Positions 51,331 to 61,100 of a DNA stretch of 64,000 nt are shown here, one piece after another (the stretch's first letter is position 1; each line of letters begins with the position of its first letter). The notes beneath the pieces are model-generated. The model was given only the letters and a program-made list of their open reading frames with translations, was not told the DNA's origin and did no database searches. Origin of the DNA: Callaeas wilsoni (taxonomy: Eukaryota > Chordata > Aves > Passeriformes > Callaeidae); NCBI GenBank assembly GCA_013398955.1, contig VWPU01004148.1, positions 124,001-188,000 on the forward strand, read 5' to 3'. A program made the position numbers and the translations under genes.

Positions 51331-53986
51331 TTCTTCTGTGTTGTCTGTTGCATACCAATGCCTTAAAAAGAAATGACAACAGCTATTGGTTACAATTTGT
51401 TCAGTACACATAAATGCTGATAAATGCTGTAATGATCAGATCAGTTCTCATTTACACTCCTCTCCAATCTGTCTGGGTTTTGTTTTTGGTTTGATTTTTA
51501 GGGGTTTCAATGCAGACAGATAATATACAAAAGCAGCTTTTCCGCAGACAGAATTTGAGGGTACTGGTATCTCATGGTAAGGGGCAGAAGTGAATAAAGC
51601 AAGGGGACTGGAAGAAACTATGATTGATTCAAACTCCATGTTTTTGGAAACTAAAACCTTAGATACTCCAGTATCTAGTGAAATTAAATCAACACAAATT
51701 TTCTTCTTTCTTTTAATATATATGTTATCCTGCAGTTGCTGGTGAATTAGTATATCATTAGCTGAAAATACTTTCTGATTTGCTATCTTAAATTATTGTC
51801 AAAGCTGCAATAATGTAATATATGTTGTCAGAAATACAGTTATTGATTAAACCTTGATTCAATCTCCTTTTCTTCTACACAGAGAGGCCTTTGGTAGGTT
51901 CTTGCAGGAAGGAGGAGATTCCAGATTTCTGTTCCTGAGGTCTATCCGTAAGTTAGGGTAAAGTAACTGCACTTCATTGAGATTTGACTGTGCTAGTAGA
52001 GTGGGATATTATCTATTCATCTCATGTGGTGGCAGAACACTTAATTTGTGTTTACAGAATTGATGTACCCATTTGAGGATGCACATCATAAACATCCTCA
52101 TGTGGCAGGCAATGAAAAATCTGTGAGGATTATATCTTTCATAGAATTTTTCACTTAAATTTCAGATTCGGTCTTGTTGCATGACATCAGTGTTTAAAAG
52201 TAGATATTTTCAGTGAAATATTTGTCCTGGTAGAAGTCTATCAGTATGAAACAATTGCAAGAACCCATGCCTGAGGCAGGAGGTTTTTTGGTAGAAATGA
52301 GGTATGTTTCAGTGAAGTGATTTTAAAAGCTATGATATATTTTGAATGGGTACAATTTTCTTCATATTCAGAAGTCACTGAAGACACACACTCCTACATG
52401 CATATACACATTATTTACAATGCTTACAAGTATTTTCAATTAAAACATAAGTTGATTTATCAAGCCAAATTATAAGTAGGACAATAGGACTTTTAAAGGT
52501 TACAGAAGATAATCTCATTGCAGGAGTCATTGAGCTGCCTTTGCATTAATACGATTCAATAACACAGGGATAGCTAACAGGTCGTACCCTCTTCTCTCCT
52601 CTTCTCTAATTTTGTTTTCTGTGTTTTTATTTCATAAATTAATATTTTTTGGTACAAAGTTGCTTGTAGTTTCCCAAATATATTTCAAGGATTATAATTT
52701 GTTTTTCTGAGGCACTATTTTAATGCAGTTGATTATGAGAAAAACATTCACTGAAATAATAGAAATTGAGTGAAGAAATACTCTAAATGTGTCTCTAAAA
52801 CCTAGATTAGAATTTACATTAAGTACTTAAGTGCAAATGCTCTATCTCTCATTAGCACTTTGCGAGCTATTCAATTCTTTTGCTATAAATATCGTTAGGA
52901 AAAGAAATGAATGTCTATGAAACTGTTGGCTCTGCAGCTGATCAGCTTTGCTGTTAATATGTACTGATGTCAACCAGTTGCAAGAAAGAAAAGGACAACA
53001 GAAAGAGCAGTTGCCAAACAATTTGTACTCCCTGTAGTGAGTCAATTATTCCCTTGGAGGCTCTTATCATCTTTATAACATGAATTCTGCACAAGATTCA
53101 AATGTACTTAGCGCTTTCTACTGCATTACTGGCACTGTAGTTCACACTAGGGATACAAATTACAGAGGAAGAGGGATGAAACAAATCTGTATCACTGACA
53201 TGAAAATTAATAGACCGCCCTTCTAATGTCAAATTCTCAGTTCTGAGAAAAGTTGCAATTTTACAAATGTAAATTTGTCCTACAGGAAGGGGGTGGGTGG
53301 AGTGATATATAAAAAAACCCAATTTTTTCACATTAAAATAATGAACGTTTGGAAAAAACCCCACCTTTATCAAGAAGTACAAAGCTGCGGTTGAAAATCG
53401 TAGTCTTAAAGGAGAAAACACAGTCTCTTAGAAGGAAATATTGCCATTCCGAAGTTGGGAAACATATTTCAGAAGGCAGAAGATCACTTTATTGTCATTG
53501 TTTTTTCTTGCTCAAGTGTAATCAGCATGGCAACTTAGCAATGACATTTAATTTTACCAACAGCAGCTAATAATACCTTTATGTTTAATAGTAAAAATAT
53601 AGGAAGTTTTTCATGTCTCTGATTTGAATGTGATATCGACTTAGTCACAAAGACATATTCCTAGGAGATGACAATGAATAAATGACATTAGATAAAGATT
53701 CATTTTTGTTAGTAACTATTTGCAGACTTGGAAGGCACAATTTTAAGCAATGCCTGTCTTACTATTAGGCTACTTGTGTTAATTTTTCCCATTTGCTTTT
53801 AGTGTACTTTAACTTAAGCATGGCCTCACATCAGTGCTTGAAAGTAAAGATGTGTCATGGCTGTTGAATTTTGTCAGACTTGGGTTTTCACTCAGGGCAA
53901 TGAATGCTGCTAAACCCTTCTACAGTAAGGAACATGTCTGAACAATGACTGAAAGATGACTATCACAGGTTCCCAATATTTAGTCC
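51331..53986. other. AT-rich non-coding DNA, no gene seen
   Basis: The longest open frame is 107 codons (53098-53421, minus strand) and has no recognised domain. No repeat family is recognised between the microsatellite and the LTR at 53987. Confidence 0.62.
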
Positions 53987-54140
53987 TGTATTTTTTGTGG
54001 TAGTAGTTTGTGTGGCCAAATTTTGGCCCTGGGGGGCTACAAGGGACACTTCTGTGAGAAGCTGCCAGAAGCTTCCTCCATATCAGGCAGACCCAAAACC
54101 AGCCAGCTCCAAGATGGATGTGCCACTAGCCAAGGCTGGG

Positions 54141-54181
54141 CCAATCAGAAGTGGTAACACCTCTGTGATAACATATTTAAG
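54141..54181 (+). promoter_or_regulatory. CCAAT box and TATA-like box of the 54-kb LTR
   Basis: CCAATCAG starts at 54141 and TATTTAAG at 54174, 33 bp apart, near the beginning of the LTR's transcribed part. The arrangement is that of a standard polymerase II promoter in U3, pointing rightwards. The cap site would be expected about 25-30 bp downstream of TATTTAAG. Whether it still drives transcription is unknown. Confidence 0.6.
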
Positions 54182-54412
54182 AAGGCAAAAAAGTAATTGC
54201 GCAGATGCAATTGCAGCCAGAGAAGAGTGAGCTGAGAACATGTGAGTGAAACAACCCCGCAGACACCAAATTCACTGGAGAAGGAGGAGGAGGAGGTGCC
54301 TCAGGCGCAGGAGCTGAGATAACCTGGCCCATGGTGCCCCTGTGCCCCTGCAGCTCATGGAGGACCACTGGGATCCAGAGATCCACCTGCAGCCTGTGCA
54401 GGAGACCCATGC

Positions 54413-54706
54413 CAGAGCAGGAGGATGCCTGAGAGAGGGATATGAACCCATAGCAAAACCACGCTGGAGCAGGGTCCTGGAAAGAGCCTGCAGACCCATG
54501 AAGAGGATCCCAACTGGAGCAGGTTTCCCGGTAGCACTTGTGACCCTGTGGGGATCCACGATGGAGCAGCCTGTCCTTGAAGGACTGTACCCAGTGGAAG
54601 AGTGACCCATGTTGCAGCAGTTTGTGAAGAATTGCTCGTGGGATGGACTCACATTGGAGAAGTTTGTGGAAAATTTTCTCCTGTGGGAGGAACCCCACAT
54701 TGGAGC
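54413..54706 (+). repeat. Tandem sub-repeats inside the 54-kb LTR
   Basis: The word GGAGCA or a variant recurs near 54413, 54466, 54516, 54563, 54614, 54656 and 54702, at spacings of about 53, 50, 47, 51, 42 and 46 bp. Each is followed by a diverged segment containing CCTG or TTTGTG and a CCCATG or CCCACA word. The units are degenerate copies of a roughly 47-bp repeat characteristic of this LTR family. Confidence 0.7.
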
Positions 54707-54902
54707 AGGTGAAGGACTCTTCTCCTTGACCAGTGGTGGAAAAACCTGTGATGAGCTGACCATAACCCCCATTTCCCTTCTCCCTTTACTGCTGGAGGAG
54801 GGAAGGTAGAGCTGGGAAGGAGGGAGAGGTGGGGGAAATCTGGGTTTAGGATTTATTTTATTTCTCATTACCATGCTCTGATTTTGTTATTCAATTAATA
54901 GA

Positions 54903-54947
54903 TTCAATTAATATCTCTTATTAAAAAATTCAATTACTATCTCTTAT
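54903..54947. repeat. Two-copy 26-bp period duplication inside the LTR
   Basis: TTCAATTAATATCTCTTAT at 54903 recurs as TTCAATTACTATCTCTTAT at 54929. The duplication lies in the 3' part of the LTR, where I expect poly(A)-signal-bearing sequence, and may be private to this copy. Confidence 0.75.
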
Positions 54948-55114
54948 CTGAGTCTGTTTTGTGTGTGACCATATTCGGTGAGTCATCTCTCCCAGTCCTT
55001 ATCTCAAGTAATGAACATTCTGTTATATTTTCTCTCACCTTGCCCAGCTGCAGTGGGGAGTGGCAGAGCAGGTTTGGTGAGTGCCTGGTGTCCAGCCAGC
55101 ATCAACCCACTACA

Positions 55115-58100
55115 AGTGCCCAGAAAGCAGAAACAGCACCATGAACCGAAATGCGTGACTCCTGTAACCTGCGCTTACAGGCCTTTTTTTGCTAGAACTG
55201 AAAGAGCAAAAGAAGTAGAAAGCACTAGAGAAGCAGTGCAGGAGCATAAACAGGAATATTTAAGCTTGAAATAAGAAATTCTGTGCAACTCAAGCTATAT
55301 AGCTTGAGGGACCTTTGTTGCTACCTCTGTGCTGGATCCAATACTTCTGTGGGAGAACCAGGACTGCCTTTGAGCAGAAAGCACAGTTGTTTACAGTGAT
55401 TTGATTACTCAAAGCAATAATCAATTCAAAGAAGCAATTCAAATATCCAATTTAAACAAAGAAAACAAACCAAAATAAAAAAACAACCCACCAACCACAT
55501 AAAAACCCCCAACCACATAACAATTCAAACAAGCCAGCCTGTTGATGTTTTCCACTAAATGCTATAGTCACATGTGGTGAAAGCCTGTTTTCTAAAATGC
55601 AGTTTGGAGACCTTGGTCAAGTATCAGTTTACACTGAACAAGTGTTTAGAGTCCCAAGACTTGAGATTTCTCATCACTATCTGCTGAAATGTATGCCAAA
55701 GCATATTCTTCTTTTCTTCTCTGCTTGTTCTTTTCAAGCATTCAGACTAATATTTTCCACTTTGGTATTCCAAGCTTAAACTCATCTAAAAAATTCTCTT
55801 TCACTGAATCCTCTCACCTTTTCCTTTTCACCATAGAATTGTATGGCTCCTTGACTAGGCTAAAACAGAGTAATTTCATATACTGAGAACATTCTAAAAT
55901 ACAAAATATTTTAGTTCCTAATGACATGTGACTGTTTCAAGAGGATTAAGGGAGAAAGTGAGGCTGTTAAAGTCTCAATAGTCACATCAAGTCACACTAC
56001 ATGTACAGCAGTATGGGGAAGGTACATCAAGGCAGATATATCAACCACCTTTATGCAATTCAAACAGTGAAAGGTAATTTCCCAGGATCCTGCAATACCA
56101 CTATGAATCTTGGAAAACATTTTTATCTGGCACATCCTTTTAATCAGTGATTCCTCTAAATGTTGAATAATGCTTATAGAATTTTATATATTTTTGCTTA
56201 ATTATATCTGTGTTTGAATCCTTTGCTACTAACCCATTTTGTTTTATTGTATGACAGAAAATATTATAATAAAATACAAATCTGTGTTTGAAAAGTCATC
56301 AAGAACTAAGCTAAAAATTACCCAACACTTTATCGCTGTAAAAAGAATATACAGGTGAAGGAGGCACTTCCTTGCACCATCCAGTACTCTTCTATATAAA
56401 GAGTTCAGAATATGGAGACTAGAGACGCCTGGTACAAAGGTGGGGGAGTTAAGCCTCATTTGAAATGGAATAGTATTTTTATTAATATACTCTGTAGAAC
56501 ATATCATATGCTAGCAATACTTCATTTCCTTATTCTTCATTTCTTCTTCTATCTTTACATTTTATGCCTCCAAAAATAAAAATAATGAAGAAATCAGTAT
56601 GTAATTCCAGTCATTTAGATCAGCAATTTAAAGGTGAAAAAGTAAAGCTTGTTTATAGACTACAAAATAATTTTTTTTCTTTATTGTGTGAAAGTCTGCA
56701 AAAGCCTCCACATGCTAAATTTTTCCTACATTATGTCTGATAAAGTCATCCAGGTCTTTTTGCTTCTGTAGAAAGAAATGTATTTATATACATTAGATGC
56801 ATCTTTAAGGTTTGTCTTCTGTGGGACGCATATAATTTGTGCTTGGGCTCTGCAAAAGGATAGGATACAGCAAAAAAAGGAATCAGGAATTGGACCTGCA
56901 ATGAACTCCTGGTCACACACAGCTCTAAACAACTGTGTCTCTGTTCTGACAGTTCAGGCAGCTGCTGCACTGGAGTTTACTCTCTTCTTGGGCTGTTGCA
57001 TCATCCACATTATATCTCATGCTTATCTGGTGTCTTAACTCTACACACTGAAACCATCAGCCTGGAGACAGTTATTCTGAATCAAACATGCAAAACACTG
57101 AGCAGGTTTTGTTTCCTCCACTGTCCATCATCTTCCAGATTTTTGTACAGTACCAAGGAGAAAGTTTGAACAGCGTGGACACATGTCAGTATAGGTTACT
57201 TAGCCTTTGTGATTGGGTCATATCTCAGGTTCATTTTTACCTGACATTAGAGATGTTTCTATCACTTTTGATGCTGCAATGCTTTCAGTGTCTCCTGGCA
57301 GGAGTTAAATCTTTAATTTCCTAGTGGCATCCATGACAGCTGAGATTATTCCTCAAGTATTGATGTTAGTTTGTCTGTATAGTGTAGCAGATTTTTGCCT
57401 TGGTGATAATATCCTTCCTAATAATTAATTCATTATTATTCTTTTCCAATTAAAATTACATAAATTAGCAAGTATGTTATAATCTAGCATAGCTAGTACT
57501 CATCCAATATCTCAACTTTTGTCTGGCTTCCAAGATTACTGGTAAGAAGCATTTGCAAGAAACATGTTCACGCTTCCAATTAGTGTTTATACCACATAAA
57601 GCTGGATATACTATTGATCTCTCTTAGCATGGTTGCCAAAAATCTCTCCACTAGTGCAATATCCTGTAATTGCAGATATACAGATGAGAAAAAGGAAAAA
57701 AAAAGTTCCCATTTTAGGGGAATTAAATTTATATGATATTTTAGAGTTGCTGAGAATATTGAATATCATATTCATGTGGAAATAAATTCACACTGAAGTC
57801 TCTATGACAGGTCTGCTTATAGACAATATTCTTACCACCTGCATACCCAAAGTCTAGACATCATCTGTTTTACTCCCTTTGGTAGTGCAATATATCTTCC
57901 CCAGACTTCCTTCAGACATACCCAGATATTAGGACTGGGATCTTTCTGTTCAGTGTGGCTGAAGTACTCACTCTTTCAGGACTGCAAAATGCTAGGTCTC
58001 TGACGAGGTCAGAAAATCCACTGTAATGAGCAAAAGTGAATGCATATCTCCATTCCTGACTGGGCTACCTTTACCAAGGTGAATGTGCACTCACCATGGC

Positions 58101-61100
58101 ATTATCCCTGGAACAAAAAATGCATAAATATGAAAAAATGACCCCAAATCTCTAGAATACTGGCTAAAAAAGTGATCTTAATTTGAGTACAGAATGGGCT
58201 GAAAGTTTCTTAAGTTCGAGGTAATTTTTGAAGATATGGAGGAAATAATTTTTGCCTAATGATTAACTTAATTTTTGATGATAGGTATCAAATTGAAGCC
58301 ACCACTTGCTTTGGGAAAATAAACAAAACATGCAAATAAAATCTTTAAACTTTACAGAGTGTTACGAAAAGACAAAAAAAAACCCAAAAGCTATATTTTC
58401 CTTCACCCTTAATGAAAATAAATTAGTGATTTGGTAAAAATCATAAAAATTTTTATTAAATTTGAAAATTGCATAACCAAACCACCAAAGGTTCCTGTAT
58501 ATATCATTACTGCAGTGTTTCAAGATAGTTGTAATTCACATATCCCATGTTGTCCTGCAGGATCCAGCTTCCCATTTGTATTATAATTCCTAGCAAACAC
58601 ACTCCTAGTAAAAACTGAGATGAGGGTAGAAATTGCATCACTGTTTACCACAAAGAATAGCAAGCAAGGACTAAAGGAAGAAAAAATGAACATGAACAGA
58701 AGGCCTTACTTAAAAATTTACTTCAGTAAAAAATCCATTTTCCTTTAAAAAATCAGACTGGAACGAAAACTAAAACCTTTTTTTAAATGTGCTCCCAAAT
58801 CTAGGACTGGTTCACAATGCAAAATGCAACCACAAAACCTCACTTTTAGTGTCCTTTTCAACAGTTTTTTGGTGAACCTATTCAGAGCGTAAATTGCTAC
58901 TCATTTTCTGTGATGATCAGCACCTGCATTGATGCCTTTTTAATATTTATCATGTATCATATCTTGTAACAATTTTCAATTTGGCTGAAACAAAAATCTA
59001 TTGAATAACCTGAAAGCTAGTCTCAGACAAAAAAGAGTTTTAGGCAATAAGTTATTAAAATCCCACCACGGGTTGGTATGATTTAGCTTCACAAATCAGG
59101 ACATCAGTCTTCAATGACATTCCATGAAAGATCAGTAAATTCCTTAGAGTCATGTGATTTTTTTTTTTGTCTAAATCCTTGGACCTAAATTTTATCCTGA
59201 ATATACAGTCTATATCAATGGGGAATATTTTCTTATTCAGCTCCAGTTGTATTCATCGTCTTGACATATATATTCATAAGTTGATTTATTTACCTATTCT
59301 TTCCATACAGTCTTTGCTATCTTCCTCTATTTCATCGACACTTTATATCTCTTGCCATAAATAAAATGCTGTTTTTGTAGCTTGTCCTTCAAGTGTAACA
59401 CCTCTGGTCCTCCTCTGTTGAAGTGTCTGCTGTCAAGAGGACTCGAGGGCAAATAGCTCTTCACAGCACCAGTCTGTACCTTAGCTCTCAAAGGCTTTGC
59501 ATTTCCTAGAAGCCTCTGTACCCTATTTTTGTAAAAGACTTTGTACTGACCAGGCATCATTAGCAGCAGCAGATGTTGACACTGACATGTCCAAGCTAGT
59601 CTTCCTGATATTTCAGTGGCATTTTTCCTTAAGGATGATATTTGCTTTTTCTACATTTTCTTAGCAGCCAGCCCCTCCCACCAAGTCCTATATATCATGA
59701 TCAAGACAATGCCTTAGTTGACCCCACATCTGTCCTGTGTTCTTTCATTCCTGTGTATGGTGTATTTGCTGTCATTTTTAATTAAAGCTTTGAAATTGGC
59801 AGAGCATTTTGACCTTTGTTTGTATCAGTCTGGCAGAAACTTATTTTAATTAAGAGTTTTCTACCAATTAGTCACATACATTTTTCACCTCTTACAGTAT
59901 AGCAAGATCTGGGGGTACTCTAATGAAATTCATAAACTTTAAAATTGGATTCAAAATGGAAGGGGGGAGAAGAAAAAGTCAGTAACAATAAAACCATTTT
60001 TCTCTATTTTTCTATCCCTTAAAGAACTAAATAACCTTTAATTCAGTGTCTCTCAATGCTTGCAAATGCTTGGCATTCAGCTCCAGTAGCTGCACCTTCA
60101 CAGGGCAGTGCTACAATACACAAGCCTTTCCCTACATTTATAGCTGGGGAGCTCCACTGAATTGAAGGAGGTCATGCAAAGGAATAAAGCAATACAGAAC
60201 TTGGTGTAATGCCATTATGAGGGACGATCTATACCTGTTTCCGTTTACTCATTGGCAAGGCTTCACAATAGCTTTACTAAGCTAATGCCTACTGTTTTTC
60301 AGTGCATTATGTGTAACAGTAGGAAGCATTAACAGAAAGACTCCCTTACGCCAAGCTCATGAATTTGAACAGTAGGAAATGATTCCTCCTACTAGTTTTA
60401 TACCAGCATTGCAATTTCTGTTGCATGTTTCAATAGGTCCTAAATCATAAAAAGGATTTCAAGACCTGGCTGTGCATTTCATATAAAAATGTCAGCATTA
60501 AAAGAAACATGGATTACTAAGTCTCTCATTCAAAAATTGATTTAATCATAGAGATATAGGATTACTCTTAAGCTCTCTCTTTGACATAAAAAAAATTTAC
60601 ACAGAAATTTTTTTGTTGGATAGATTAGAAGAGCTCCATTACAATAAGATTCTGTGTCTCAATAGATAGGAGATATATATTCAAATCCTTCATAGATAGG
60701 CGGAGTTTGAATTCTCAGGGACTGAATACCATGTTAATATTCGAGCTGCTTCATAAAAGCCAGAGCATTACACATTAGTTTTGGATGTATCTTCTAGCCA
60801 CAATCTCTTCCTTTAACATTTCTATAAAAAAGACTAATCTCATCTATATCTTTCCAAGTAGTCTTTAGCAACTGCTATGTGTTAGTGTGATCAGAGAATA
60901 TTCATTAGACTGAGATCCTTAGAGGCGCCTGTGGAAAATGTGTGAGCTCCTGACTAAGCTTAAAATTGTCTAAGTGCTAAACTTCTAAGGTAGGGGAGGG
61001 TTCTGAGACATGCAGAAAGGCAAGATTAGACAAAGGCAAAACTTTTATCAAGCAATGATGCCTCAAGGCGCCTTAAGAATAAGGGAGACAATGTTGAACA

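Larger units (their letters stand above)
53987..55114 (+). mobile_element. Long solo LTR of a passerine endogenous retrovirus
   Basis: The element runs from TGTATTTTTTGTGG to CAGCATCAACCCACTACA, with TG...CA ends, and is about 1.13 kb. Its order of segments matches a long passerine LTR family, probably ERVK-like. It has GAGAAGCTGCCAGAAGCTTC (54057-54076), a CCAAT box, TATTTAAG, CAGACACCAAATTCACTGGA, a series of GGAGCAGG-containing tandem units, and TATTTTATTTCTCATTACCA near 54855. The terminus then reads GGTGTCCAGCCAGCATCAAC. The internal units recur about every 42-53 bp between 54413 and 54706. No retroviral coding region flanks it, so it is a solo LTR. Minus-strand open frames of 173 and 200 codons across it come from the repeat units. 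Flanks TAGTCC and AGTGCC give no exact target-site duplication. Confidence 0.92.

Noticed and set aside
51019..51411. Open frames of 95-117 codons on both strands with FLPS or KEGR repeats
   Set aside because: They are direct translations of the (TTCC)n microsatellite, open in several frames because a 4-bp unit cycles through all phases without a stop.
54177..54874. Minus-strand open frames of 173 and 200 codons
   Set aside because: They lie antisense within an LTR and follow its tandem units. They have no recognised domain, and a repeat origin explains their length.
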